The notes beneath the pieces are model-generated. The model ran no database searches, was not told the DNA's origin, and saw only the letters and a program-made list of their open reading frames with translations. 64,000 bases of DNA. Source: Allobogoriella alba (GTDB lineage: Bacteria > Actinomycetota > Actinomycetes > Actinomycetales > Actinomycetaceae). This document shows positions 1-8,874 of the stretch, in pieces. Made by a program: the position numbers and the translations under genes. Position 1 is the first letter of the stretch, and each line of letters opens with the position of its first letter. The stretch spans positions 248,001-312,000 of the forward strand of contig NZ_JBHTCQ010000001.1 of assembly GCF_042665525.1 (NCBI RefSeq), read 5' to 3'.

Positions 1-1
1 G

Positions 2-481
2 CACGGTCGGCTCGTGACGAGCGAGGACGCCGGGATCGGTCTCGTCGGCCACACGATGGTCGCGCCGGGCGGGCCACGCTGCGCGGCCGGGCACAGCGGA
101 TGCGCCGGAGCCGTCCTCAGCTCGGACGCGATCTGCGCCGCCGTCGCGACGGCGACAGGGCGATGGGTCGGGATCGAGGAGATACTGCGGCGGGCTGCCG
201 CCGGCGAGGAGGTGCCCGGCCGCGCGGTGCGGGACGCGGCCCGAGCCCTCGGACGGCTGATCGGCACGGCCGCGTCCTTCTCCCTCTCCTCGACGGTCGT
301 GCTCGGCGGCGAGACCGTCGGGCTGGCGCAGATCGCCCGGGACGCCGTCGACGCCGGGATCCGGGACGTGCGCCACGACGAGGCGCACCCGGTCACCCTG
401 GAGATCCGCGGCGTCGGTTTCGAGGAGTGGGCCCGCGCGGCCGCGGTGGTGGCGGTGCAGGCGTTCGTCGCGGGAGAGTGA
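2..481 (+). CDS. ROK family protein, C-terminal part (5' end outside window)
   Basis: The reading frame is open from the window edge, so 159 residues of the C-terminal half are present. A Cys/Gly-rich stretch around residues 24-36 (PRCAAGHSGCAGAVLS) resembles the zinc-binding CxCGxxGCxE region of ROK sugar kinases and ROK repressors, and LGRLIGTAASFSLSSTVVLG resembles the late 'vvlGG' segment of that family. The start, and therefore the presence or absence of an N-terminal helix-turn-helix (repressor versus kinase), cannot be seen. The downstream rhamnosidase starts 4 bp after this stop, so the two are probably co-transcribed and this protein may respond to, or phosphorylate, a sugar released by that enzyme (inference). 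Confidence 0.7.
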   Translation, partial: HGRLVTSEDAGIGLVGHTMVAPGGPRCAAGHSGCAGAVLSSDAICAAVATATGRWVGIEEILRRAAAGEEVPGRAVRDAARALGRLIGTAASFSLSSTVVLGGETVGLAQIARDAVDAGIRDVRHDEAHPVTLEIRGVGFEEWARAAAVVAVQAFVAGE

Positions 482-485
482 GCGG

Positions 486-2996
486 GTGGCGGTCCGGCTC
501 GAGCACCTGACGGTCGAGCACGCGACCGAGCCGTGCGGGGTGGACGTCGTGCCCCGGTTCGGCTGGCACGTCCGCACGGACGAGCCGGGGGTGCGGCAGC
601 GGTCCTGGCGCGTCGTGGTCGCCGGTCCGGGCGGCGAGGTGTGGGACAGCGGCGAGGTGCCCGACGACAGGTGCGCGGAGATCGCGTATGCCGGCCCGCC
701 GCTGGAGGGACTGACCCGGTACCGATGGTCCGTCGTCGTGATGACGACGGACGGCGCCGCGAGCGGCGCGAGCGTCTTCGTCACCGGCGTCCTCGACGGC
801 GACTGGCGCGGTGCGGAGTGGGTCGGCGGACCCGGCGGGCGACCGGCGCCGCTGCTGAGGCACGAGTTCGACCTGGACGTCGAGCCCGCCGAGGCGCTCC
901 TCGTCGTGGCCGCGGGCGGCTACGCGCGCGTCGAGGTCGACGGGCGCCCGGCCGGGGCGCAGCACCTGAGCCCCGGGTTCACCGACTACGACGTGACCGT
1001 CCAGTACACCGTCGAGGACGTCACCCACCTGCTGGCACGGGGCCGCCACTCGATCGGGGCCGAGCTGGGGCGGGAGTTCTTCGGGATGCTGGGCCGGAAC
1101 ACGTGGGAGTGGGAGCGCGCCGCGTGGCACGACGAGCCGTGCCTGCGACTGCTCCTGCTGGTCCGCGACGCCGCCGGGCGTCGGCACGCCGTCGTCTCCG
1201 GCCCGTCGTGGCGCGCCACCGGCGGGCCGACCCGGTGGGACGACCTCTACGCCGGGGAGGACCACGACGCCCGGGCTGCTGCGGACGGCTGGTCGCTCCC
1301 GGGTTTCGACGACTCCGGGTGGTCGCCGGCGCGGCAGGTCCGTGGGCCTCGGGGCCGGCTGGTGCACCAGCGCCAGCAGCCGGTGGGCGTGGTCGAGGAG
1401 CTCGCGCCGGAACGGGTGCACGCGCTCGGACCCGGCGCCTGGACGCTGTCCTTCCCGCGCGTGGTGGCCGGCTGGGCAGCCGTCGAGGCCGATGAGGTCG
1501 CCCCCGGCCGGACGATCGAGCTGCGGTTCGGCGAGAAGCTCCGGGCGGACGGGTCCGTCGACAACGAGGACCACCAGGGTTTCCTCGACGGCCGGTTCCA
1601 GACGGACCGGGTGACGGGTGCCGGCGGGCCGCTGCGGTGGGAGCGGCGCTTCGGCTACCACGGCTTCCAGCACGTGGAGGTCCGGGCGGCGGCCCTGCCG
1701 CGGGTGACCGCGCGGGTGGCCCGGACCCTGGCGCCGCGCACCGGTGCGTTCGCGTGCGCGGACCCGCTGCTGAACCGGCTGCACGAGAACGCGGTGGCGA
1801 CCCTCGAGAACAACCTGCACCACCTGCCGACCGACACCCCGATGTACGAGAAGAACGGGTGGACCGGGGACGGGCTGCTCGGCGCCGAGATGATGCTGCT
1901 GAACCTCGACGTGCACGAGCTGCTCGCGAAGTGGGCAGGCGACATCGCCGCGTCCCGCCACGGCGAGGGCGCGCCCGCGGTCATCGCGCCGTGCGGCGGG
2001 TGGACCCTGGACTGGTCACCCGCGCCGGTGTGGCACGCGGCGCTGCTGCTGGTGCCGTGGGAGGTCTATCGCCAGCGGGGCGACCGGCGGGTGCTGGAGG
2101 AGGTGTGGCCGGACGCGCGCGACTACCTCCGGTTCGAGGTGGCGCGGTGGCCCGACGAGGTCGCCGACTCCACGCTGACCGACTACCTCAGCCCCGAGAC
2201 ATCGGTCCGTGGCGGCAACGGGCCGGAGGACACGCGGATCGCCGCGACCGCGATGGTGGCCCGCATGTGCGAGGTGGCCGCCCGGATCGCCCGGGTCCTC
2301 GGCGACGACGATGCCGAGTGGGAGGCGGCCGCGTCCCGGTTCCGCTCGGCGTTCGTCACGGAGTTCTACGACGCCGACACGGCCGCCGTCCGCTCGACGG
2401 CGGACGAAGGGCTGGGCTACCGGCAGACCCCCGCGGTTCTCGCGCTCGCGTTCGACCTGCTGCCCGCGTCCGAGCGCCGGCGCGTGGCGGACCGGCTGGC
2501 GGCGGACGTGCGCGAGCGCGACCACCACCTGAGCACCGGCGCGCTGGGCACCAAGCACCTGCTCCCGGTGCTTACCCGGTTCGGCCATGCCGACGTCGCG
2601 TGGACGGTGGCCACCCGCACCACCTTCCCGTCCTGGGGCTTCTGGGTGGCGCAGGGCGCGACGACGATGTGGGAGCACTGGCGGCCGGAGTCACGTTCGC
2701 GCAACCACTACTTCATGGGGACGGTCGAGGACTGGCTGTACTCCGGCGTCGTCGGGCTGGAGCCGCTGTCGCCCGGGTGGCGGCGCGCTCGCGTGGCACC
2801 GGCCGTCACCGACCATCTGGCGTGGGCGTCCGGTCACGTGACGACGCCACAGGGGCGGCTGGCCGTGCACTGGCGTCACGAGGACGGGTCCCTGCGGATC
2901 GACGTCGACGTACCCGTCGGGACCGAGGCCGTCGTCGACCTCCCCGGCCTGACCCGCAGCCTCGCTCCCGGCCGCCACACCCTCTCCCGGCCGTGA
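486..2996 (+). CDS. alpha-L-rhamnosidase, GH78 family
   Basis: This 836-residue protein hydrolyses terminal alpha-L-rhamnose from glycosides. It has the family order: an N-terminal beta-sandwich (residues ~10-130), a rhamnosidase-type carbohydrate-binding beta domain, an (alpha/alpha)6 catalytic barrel (~410-740) and a C-terminal beta domain. The motif DTPMYEKNGWTGD matches the GH78 acid cluster, giving Asp450, Glu455, Trp459 and Asp462; Glu730 in MWEHWRP fits the catalytic base position. There is no signal peptide, so a cytoplasmic enzyme acting on imported rhamnosides is likely. The start is a GTG four bases after the ROK stop, which implies translational coupling. The GH78 assignment is secure; substrate detail is not. 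Confidence 0.9.
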   Translation: MAVRLEHLTVEHATEPCGVDVVPRFGWHVRTDEPGVRQRSWRVVVAGPGGEVWDSGEVPDDRCAEIAYAGPPLEGLTRYRWSVVVMTTDGAASGASVFVTGVLDGDWRGAEWVGGPGGRPAPLLRHEFDLDVEPAEALLVVAAGGYARVEVDGRPAGAQHLSPGFTDYDVTVQYTVEDVTHLLARGRHSIGAELGREFFGMLGRNTWEWERAAWHDEPCLRLLLLVRDAAGRRHAVVSGPSWRATGGPTRWDDLYAGEDHDARAAADGWSLPGFDDSGWSPARQVRGPRGRLVHQRQQPVGVVEELAPERVHALGPGAWTLSFPRVVAGWAAVEADEVAPGRTIELRFGEKLRADGSVDNEDHQGFLDGRFQTDRVTGAGGPLRWERRFGYHGFQHVEVRAAALPRVTARVARTLAPRTGAFACADPLLNRLHENAVATLENNLHHLPTDTPMYEKNGWTGDGLLGAEMMLLNLDVHELLAKWAGDIAASRHGEGAPAVIAPCGGWTLDWSPAPVWHAALLLVPWEVYRQRGDRRVLEEVWPDARDYLRFEVARWPDEVADSTLTDYLSPETSVRGGNGPEDTRIAATAMVARMCEVAARIARVLGDDDAEWEAAASRFRSAFVTEFYDADTAAVRSTADEGLGYRQTPAVLALAFDLLPASERRRVADRLAADVRERDHHLSTGALGTKHLLPVLTRFGHADVAWTVATRTTFPSWGFWVAQGATTMWEHWRPESRSRNHYFMGTVEDWLYSGVVGLEPLSPGWRRARVAPAVTDHLAWASGHVTTPQGRLAVHWRHEDGSLRIDVDVPVGTEAVVDLPGLTRSLAPGRHTLSRP

Positions 2997-3039
2997 GACC
3001 TCACGCTCTTGGCGGACCGGCACCTCGTGGCGACCGGCG

Positions 3040-4266
3040 TCAGTCGGCGCGCGCACCGCGCAACGGCGAGAACGCGATCACCGCGACCGCCGCCACGAAG
3101 ACCCCGACGGCGATCCACAGGGTCTCCCGATAGCCCACCGCACCGGCCAGCACACCACCGGCCAGCGAGCCGACCACCGCCATGGTGCGGTTCGCCGAGC
3201 GCCTCGTCGCATTCACCCGTCCGAGCATGTGTCCCGGGGTGGCGGCCTGCCAGTAACCCATCTCGCTCGGCTCCTCGACGCCGAGCGAGAAGCCGTAGCA
3301 GGCCTGCGCGAGCCCGGCCAGCACGACGGCCGACACGCCGGCGTCGGGCACCACGGCGACCAACGACCAGGCCACCGGGGTCAGGACCCGGCCCAGCAGC
3401 ATCGTGTTGCCCTCGCCGAGGAATCTCCCGACGCGTGTCGCCAGCAGCGCTCCGACGAATCCGCCGACCCCGGCGACCGCGAGCACCGTGCCGTAGGCGA
3501 GGCCGGAGAACCCGAGGTCCCGCAGCGCGAGGAGCGCGAAGACGGTCACCGCCATGCTGTTGCCGACGAACCACACGTGGGTCGAGACGGCGAGCGGTCC
3601 CAGGGTGGGGTGGCGGTACGTGAACCTCAGGCCCGCACCGATCTCGCGAAGCAGGTGCGGCCGGCCGGACCGGTGCGGACGTTCCTCCTCGACGTCGATC
3701 GACGCCACGCAGGCCGCCGCGACGAGCGAGGTGACGGCGTCGACCAGGATGGTGAACGGCGCGCCGATCCAGCTCACCAGGCCACCACCGATCGCCGGGC
3801 CGGTGGTCGTCGCGACCGTGCCGCTCTGCCCGATCCGCGCGTTCGCGGCCACCAGCGAGCGGCGCGGGACGATCGAGGGCAGGAACGACTGGTTCGCCGC
3901 CGCCCCGAACACCGCGTTCACCCCGACGACGAAGAGCACCACCGCGAGCACCCACAGCGTGAGGTGGCCGGTGAGCCAGAGGATCGGCACGGCCAGGAGG
4001 AGCGCTCCGCGCAGCGCGTAGGTCGCGGCGAGGACGCCCTTGCGCCGCCACCGGTCCACCAGCGCACCGGCGAGGAGCCCGACCAGGAGGTACGGCAGGA
4101 ACTGCACCGCGCGGACCACGCCGGCCTGCGACTCGGACGCCTCGAAGACGTTCACCACGAGAACGTCGACGGCGACCACCGTGATGGTCGACCCGAACAT
4201 GGCCGCGGCGTCGCCGCTCCAGTAGCGGGCGAAGGCGGGGATCCGCAGGACCTCGCCGTCGCTCAT
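3040..4266 (-). CDS. MFS transporter (EntS/MFS_3-like)
   Basis: A 408-residue membrane protein with about 12 predicted helices. The first loop carries a DRWRRK sequence (GALVDRWRRKGVLAATYALRG), as in motif A of major facilitator exporters, and the fold resembles the MFS_3/enterobactin-exporter branch. A soluble linker near the middle (EERPHRSGRPHLLREIG) separates the two six-helix halves. A TAGCCT -10 box ends 6 nt before the ATG, suggesting a leaderless mRNA. The gene converges on the rhamnosidase and is not in its operon. The substrate is unknown. Confidence 0.8.
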   Translation of the reverse strand: MSDGEVLRIPAFARYWSGDAAAMFGSTITVVAVDVLVVNVFEASESQAGVVRAVQFLPYLLVGLLAGALVDRWRRKGVLAATYALRGALLLAVPILWLTGHLTLWVLAVVLFVVGVNAVFGAAANQSFLPSIVPRRSLVAANARIGQSGTVATTTGPAIGGGLVSWIGAPFTILVDAVTSLVAAACVASIDVEEERPHRSGRPHLLREIGAGLRFTYRHPTLGPLAVSTHVWFVGNSMAVTVFALLALRDLGFSGLAYGTVLAVAGVGGFVGALLATRVGRFLGEGNTMLLGRVLTPVAWSLVAVVPDAGVSAVVLAGLAQACYGFSLGVEEPSEMGYWQAATPGHMLGRVNATRRSANRTMAVVGSLAGGVLAGAVGYRETLWIAVGVFVAAVAVIAFSPLRGARAD

Positions 4267-4292
4267 GGACCGAGGCTATGGGGTCGTCGGCT

Positions 4293-5411
4293 TCAGGTCG
4301 TCCCGCGGCCGCCGGGTGTGAGGTCGCGGGCCTCGTTCTGCGCGGTGATGGCGATCTCGATGGCCTTGAACGCGTGATCCTGGGTCATCGCGTTCTCGGT
4401 GCGCTCCAGGCAGTCGAGCACGAGCTGGCCGAAGTAGGGGTAGCCGACCTTGCCGGCGACCTCGAAGTGCGTCTCCTGCTCGCCGTTGGCCAGGAAGAGG
4501 TGTCCGGGACCGTCCTGGGTGCCGATGTTCATGTACTTGCGCTGCTCGATGAACCCTTCGGTGCCGAGGATGAACATGCGGCCGTCGCCCCAGGTCTGCA
4601 GCCCGTCCGGGGTGAACCAGTCGCACCGGAAGTACCCGGTGGCGCCGGTGTTGGTCACCAGGTTCGCGTCGCCGAAGTCGTCGAGCTCGGGGTGCTCGGG
4701 GTTGGCGTAGTTCGCGATCTGGCTCAAGGAGACCGTGGCGTCGGTGGCGCCGGTGTAGTGCAGGATCTGGTCGACGTTGTGGCTGCCGATGTCGCAGAGG
4801 ATCCCGCCGTACTTCTCCTTCTGGAAGAACCACTCCGGCCGGCTGGGGGCGTTCAGGCGGTGCGGGCCGAACCCGACCACCTGCACGACCTTCCCGATGG
4901 CGCCCTGCTCGATGAGCTGGCCGGCGAACACGGCCGTCTCGACGTGGACGCGCTCGGAGTAGTACACGGCGTACTTGCGGCCGGTCCGGGCCACCGCATC
5001 CCGGGCGTCGGCGAGCTGCTCCAGGGTGGTCAGCGGCGCCTTGTCGGTGAAGTAGTCCTTGCCGGCCTCCATCGCCCGGATCCCCAGGGCGCAGCGCTCC
5101 GAGGTGACGGCCGCGCCCGCGACGAGCCGGACGTCCGGGTCCTCGAAGACCTCTGCCTCGGACCGTGCGGCACGCACGCCGGGGAACCGCTGGACGAAGG
5201 CCTCGACCTTGGCCGGGTCCGGGTCGTGGACCCACCTCAGCGTGGCGCCGGCGCCGATCAGCCCCTGGCACATGCCGTAGATGTGCCCGTGGTCCAGACC
5301 GATCGCGGCGAAGACGAACTCGCCCTCGCCCACCACCGGGTCGGGGATCGGCGCCGGTGCGTAGGTGCCGCCGTCCCCCGACGCCGTCGCGGATGCCGCC
5401 TGCTCGGTCAT
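4293..5411 (-). CDS. Gfo/Idh/MocA family oxidoreductase
   Basis: This 372-residue NAD(P)-dependent dehydrogenase has an N-terminal Rossmann domain beginning near residue 32 (FVFAAIGLDHGHIYGMCQGL) and the family's mid-protein signature GKDYFTDKAPLTTLEQL, which replaces the common 'EKP' with 'DKA'. The C-terminal half is the substrate-binding domain (GGILCDIGSHNVDQILHYTG carries the usual catalytic Asp/His pair). Enzymes of this family oxidise sugars, inositols or sugar acids. Its ATG overlaps the stop of the upstream paralogue in an ATGA, so the two dehydrogenases form one transcription unit. The substrate cannot be named. Confidence 0.87.
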   Translation of the reverse strand: MTEQAASATASGDGGTYAPAPIPDPVVGEGEFVFAAIGLDHGHIYGMCQGLIGAGATLRWVHDPDPAKVEAFVQRFPGVRAARSEAEVFEDPDVRLVAGAAVTSERCALGIRAMEAGKDYFTDKAPLTTLEQLADARDAVARTGRKYAVYYSERVHVETAVFAGQLIEQGAIGKVVQVVGFGPHRLNAPSRPEWFFQKEKYGGILCDIGSHNVDQILHYTGATDATVSLSQIANYANPEHPELDDFGDANLVTNTGATGYFRCDWFTPDGLQTWGDGRMFILGTEGFIEQRKYMNIGTQDGPGHLFLANGEQETHFEVAGKVGYPYFGQLVLDCLERTENAMTQDHAFKAIEIAITAQNEARDLTPGGRGTT

Positions 5412-6574
5412 GAGTTCCCTTCCGTGGCGCCGGAGACGCTGATGGAGCCTGCCTGGTCGGTGACGGAGGCGGACTTGGCGAAGAACCGCGGCGCCCGCTC
5501 GGTGAGCGTGCCCGCCTGGTAGTAGGGAGAGTCGGCGGACAGCGGCAGGTCCACGGCCCGGCGCTCGATGCCGGCCTGGTAGATGGCCGTGATCAGCTCG
5601 ATGGTGCGGCGTCCGTCGTGGCCGTCGATGGCGGGGCGGCGTCCGGTCTCCAGCGCGGTCAGGACGTCGTCGACCTGTCCCTGGTGCCCGGTGTGCGCGA
5701 GCGGCTCGACCCCCTGCGCGAGCGCCGTCAATCGTTCGACGAGCTCGCGGTTGCCGTCCGGTGCCGGGAAGCCGTTGGGCTGCGAGACCTCGGCCACCAC
5801 GTCGCCGGCCAGACTGATGCTCGCTTCCCTGCCCTGCACGACCATCTGCTGGTTCTCACCGTGGTGGACCGCGGAGCTGGTCATCGTCGCCAAGGCGCGG
5901 TCGTAGGACAGGACCGCCACCGAGAGGTCCTCGACCTCGGCGTTCTCGTGCGCGGCGTTGGTCAGCACGGCAGTCACGGACTCCGGGGCGCCCAGCAGCC
6001 ACAGCAGCAGGTCGATGTGGTGCACCGCATGGTTCAGCGTGCAGCCGCCGCCTTCCTGCTCCCAGGTGCCGCGCCACCACAGGTCGTAGTAGGGCAGCCC
6101 GCGCCACCAGGCGGAGTCGACCTGCACGTGCGAGACCGGCCCGGCGAGACCCGAGTCGACGGCGGACTTGAGCCGCGCGACGTCGTCGCGGTAGCGGTTC
6201 TGCGCCACGGAGGAGAACAGCTTCCCGGACGCCTCTTCGGCGCGCAGGATCGCGTCGCACCCGGCGAGCGAGGGCGCCATGGGCTTCTCGCACAGCACGT
6301 TCACCCCTGCCTCCAGGCAGTCCACGCTGATCTGCTCGTGCGTGCCGGGCGGGGTGCAGATGCTCACCAGGTCGAGGCCGCCGGCGGCGAGCATCTCGCC
6401 GTGCGAGGCGTACACCGCCGCGCCGTCGAGGCCGAACTCGCGCCGGACCGCCTCGGCCTTCTCCGGGACGATGTCGCACAGCGCGACCACCTCGCAGCGG
6501 TCGGCGAAGGCCTGGTAGGAGCGGACGTGGGACGGGGAGATGTTGCCGGTGCCGACGATGGCGACCCTGATCAT
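5408..6574 (-). CDS. Gfo/Idh/MocA family oxidoreductase
   Basis: A 388-residue dehydrogenase, first gene of a two-gene unit. The ATG is chosen because MIRVAIVGTGNISPSHVRSY begins the Rossmann fold directly (GTGNIS nucleotide loop); longer readings would run into the divergent gene at 6689. The motif NVLCEKPMAPSL (catalytic EKP lysine) and GGCTLNHAVHHIDLLLWLLG in the C-terminal domain are canonical. The pair of different Gfo/Idh enzymes suggests sequential steps on one sugar-derived substrate, fitting the nearby rhamnosidase and ROK genes (inference). Confidence 0.9.
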   Translation of the reverse strand: MIRVAIVGTGNISPSHVRSYQAFADRCEVVALCDIVPEKAEAVRREFGLDGAAVYASHGEMLAAGGLDLVSICTPPGTHEQISVDCLEAGVNVLCEKPMAPSLAGCDAILRAEEASGKLFSSVAQNRYRDDVARLKSAVDSGLAGPVSHVQVDSAWWRGLPYYDLWWRGTWEQEGGGCTLNHAVHHIDLLLWLLGAPESVTAVLTNAAHENAEVEDLSVAVLSYDRALATMTSSAVHHGENQQMVVQGREASISLAGDVVAEVSQPNGFPAPDGNRELVERLTALAQGVEPLAHTGHQGQVDDVLTALETGRRPAIDGHDGRRTIELITAIYQAGIERRAVDLPLSADSPYYQAGTLTERAPRFFAKSASVTDQAGSISVSGATEGNS

Positions 6575-6602
6575 GGTCCTCCTGCTCTCTGGTCTTCCCG
6601 AG

Positions 6603-6617
6603 GTCGACCCTATCGAC
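6603..6617 (-). promoter_or_regulatory. candidate promoter/operator of the Gfo/Idh pair
   Basis: The 15-bp palindrome GTCGA-CCCTA-TCGAC contains, read on the minus strand, a TAGGGT hexamer that fits an actinobacterial -10 box about 30 nt before the dehydrogenase ATG. A palindrome sitting on a -10 box suggests repressor control. This rests on the sequence pattern only. Confidence 0.3.
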
Positions 6618-6688
6618 AGCCGCGGCGTTGCCGGCCACCCGCGCGTCGGGCCCTGGTCAGGGCGGGCCCACGCTGCGAAGGTGACCGA

Positions 6689-7093
6689 GTGGGCGTGAAG
6701 CAGCGGTACCTCTGGCTCCTGAAGAACACCCTCAACCGCGCGACGACGCGTGCGGCCCGGTCCGGACGCGGGCCGTTCTGGCTTGTCCGGCACGTCGGGC
6801 GGAGGTCCGGGAGGACGTACGAGACGCCGCTCATCCTCGCCCGGGTGCCGGAGGGGTTCGTCGCCGAGCTCACCTACGGCCCGGAGGTGAGCTGGTACCG
6901 CAACATCGTGGCGGCCGGCCGGTGCGAGGTGATCCGCGGCGCGAACGTGTACCCGGTCGTCGCCGTCGAGGACTACCCGACGGCGGCCGGACGGGCCGCG
7001 TTCCCGCGGCCGGCCCAGGTGATGCTTCGGCTGCTCCGCCGTCACGAGTTCCGGCTGCTGCGCCTGGCAGGATCACCGCATGACCGCACATGA
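6689..7093 (+). CDS. deazaflavin (F420)-dependent nitroreductase family protein
   Basis: This 134-residue protein belongs to the DDN-like split beta-barrel family that binds F420H2. The signature is LVRHVGRRSGRTYETPLILARVPEGF followed by WYRNIVAAGRCEV, the standard family core. The GTG at 6689 is preceded by a GAAGG ribosome site 7 nt away; a second GTG two codons later is possible. It overlaps the following FAD dehydrogenase by 14 bp in another frame, so the two are co-translated. A role in reducing quinones or small electrophiles is typical of the family; the substrate is unknown. Confidence 0.82.
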   Translation: MGVKQRYLWLLKNTLNRATTRAARSGRGPFWLVRHVGRRSGRTYETPLILARVPEGFVAELTYGPEVSWYRNIVAAGRCEVIRGANVYPVVAVEDYPTAAGRAAFPRPAQVMLRLLRRHEFRLLRLAGSPHDRT

Positions 7094-8741
7094 CGCCGAC
7101 GTCATCGTCGTCGGGCACGGGTTGGCCGGGCTCGTCGCCACCGCCGAGCTGGCCGATGCCGGGAAGCGGGTCATCGTCGTCGACCAGGAGGATCTGGCGA
7201 ACCTCGGCGGGCAGGCATGGTGGTCCTTCGGCGGGCTCTTCCTCGTCGACTCGCCCGAGCAGCGGCGCCTCGGAGTCCGCGACTCGGTGGACCTCGCCTG
7301 GCAGGACTGGCAGGGCACGGCGGCCTTCGACCGCGAGCGCGAGGACGCACAGCCGCGCCGCTGGGCGGAGGCGTACGTCGAGTGGGCCGCCGGGGAGAAG
7401 CGCGCCTGGCTGCACTCGCTCGGCGTGCGGTTCTTCCCCGTGGTCGGCTGGGCCGAGCGGGGCGGGCACGGCGCCACCGGGCCGGGGAACTCGGTGCCGC
7501 GGTTCCACATCGTCTGGGGCACCGGCCCGGGGCTGCTGGAGCCGTTCGTCCGGCGGGTGCGCGCCGCGGTCGAGGACGGACGCGTCCGGCTCGCGATGCG
7601 CCACCGCGTCGAACGCCTCACGACGACGGACGGTGCCGTCGACGGCGTCGCCGGCTCGGTCCTCGCGCCCTCGGGGACGGCCCGCGGCGTCGCGTCCGCA
7701 CGCGACGTCATCGGCGACTTCGCGCTGCGGGCAGGTGCCGTCGTCGTCGCCTCCGGCGGCATCGGCGGAAGCCACGAGCTGGTCCGCCAGTACTGGCCGG
7801 AGCGGCTGGGCAACCCGCCGGAGGAGATGCTCACCGGCGTCCCGGCGTACGTGGACGGCTCGATGCTGGGCGTCGCCGAGGCGGCCGGCGCGAGCCTGAT
7901 CAACCGGGACCGGATGTGGCACTACACCGAGGGCATCGCGAACCACTCCCCCGTGTGGCCGGGCCACGGCATCCGGATCCTGCCGGGACCGTCGTCGCTC
8001 TGGCTCGATGCCGCCGGACGGCGCCTCCCCGCCCCGAACTACCCCGGCTTCGACACCCTCGGCACGCTGCGACACCTGCGCACGGAGCGGGTGAGCCACC
8101 AGAGTCATTCCTGGTTCGTGCTCACCCGGGCCATCGTGGAGAAGGAGTTCGCGCTGTCCGGCTCGGAGCAGAACCCGGACCTGACCGGGCGGGACGTCCG
8201 GCTCCTCGGTGAGCGGCTCAGGGCAGGCGCACCCGGGCCGGTGCAAACGTTCCTGGACCGCGGCGCGGACTTCGTGGTGGCCGACAACCTCGCCGAGCTC
8301 GTGGCCGGCATGAACGCCCTCGCCCCCGACGCACCGCTCGACCCGGGCCAGGTGGAGCACGAGGTGGTGGCGCGCGACCGGGAGATGGCGAACCCGTTCT
8401 CCAAGGACCCGCAGGTCACGGCTCTGCGTGGGGCCCGCAGCTACCTCGGCGACAAGCTCATCCGCGTCGCACCGCCGCACCGGCTCCTCGACCCGGCCGC
8501 CGGGCCGCTCATCGCCGTCCGGCTGCGCGTGCTCACCCGCAAGACGCTCGGCGGCCTCGAGACGGACCTCGCCGGCCGCGTGCTGCGCCCCGACGGCGCG
8601 CCGTTGCCCGGGCTCTTCGCCGCCGGGGAGGTCGCCGGGTTCGGCGGCGGCGGCATGCACGGGTATGCCTCGCTGGAGGGCACGTTCCTCGGCGGGTGCC
8701 TTTTCTCGGGCCTCCGGGCGGGACGCGGCGCCGCGCGCTGA
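7080..8741 (+). CDS. FAD-binding dehydrogenase (COG3573/KstD-like)
   Basis: A 553-residue flavoprotein. The N-terminus VIVVGHGLAGLVATAELADAGKRVIVVDQE is a classic dinucleotide-binding fold, and the end (GLFAAGEVAGFGGGGMHGYASLEGTFLGGCLFSG) is the second FAD contact of the fumarate reductase/3-ketosteroid dehydrogenase superfamily. The LGGQAWWSFGGLFLV segment and overall length match the uncharacterised COG3573 group rather than true ketosteroid dehydrogenases. No signal peptide is seen. The 14-bp overlap with the F420-type protein suggests a redox pair, but no physiological substrate is established for this group to my knowledge. Confidence 0.83.
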   Translation: MTAHDADVIVVGHGLAGLVATAELADAGKRVIVVDQEDLANLGGQAWWSFGGLFLVDSPEQRRLGVRDSVDLAWQDWQGTAAFDREREDAQPRRWAEAYVEWAAGEKRAWLHSLGVRFFPVVGWAERGGHGATGPGNSVPRFHIVWGTGPGLLEPFVRRVRAAVEDGRVRLAMRHRVERLTTTDGAVDGVAGSVLAPSGTARGVASARDVIGDFALRAGAVVVASGGIGGSHELVRQYWPERLGNPPEEMLTGVPAYVDGSMLGVAEAAGASLINRDRMWHYTEGIANHSPVWPGHGIRILPGPSSLWLDAAGRRLPAPNYPGFDTLGTLRHLRTERVSHQSHSWFVLTRAIVEKEFALSGSEQNPDLTGRDVRLLGERLRAGAPGPVQTFLDRGADFVVADNLAELVAGMNALAPDAPLDPGQVEHEVVARDREMANPFSKDPQVTALRGARSYLGDKLIRVAPPHRLLDPAAGPLIAVRLRVLTRKTLGGLETDLAGRVLRPDGAPLPGLFAAGEVAGFGGGGMHGYASLEGTFLGGCLFSGLRAGRGAAR

Positions 8742-8874
8742 GGGCCCCACGTGCAGCAGCGCGTTGTCCGCGCCACCTGAGCCGACCCCGAACGTTTCCG
8801 GACCTGTCACAGCTCTGACACACACCTCTTCTACAGTGCGCGTCATCGTCCGTGCCCGTTGACCCGAGGGAACC

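Noticed and set aside
393..1961. 522-residue minus-strand open frame opposite the rhamnosidase
   Set aside because: Arg/Pro/His-rich composition without domains; it is the antisense shadow of the GH78 gene in high-GC DNA.
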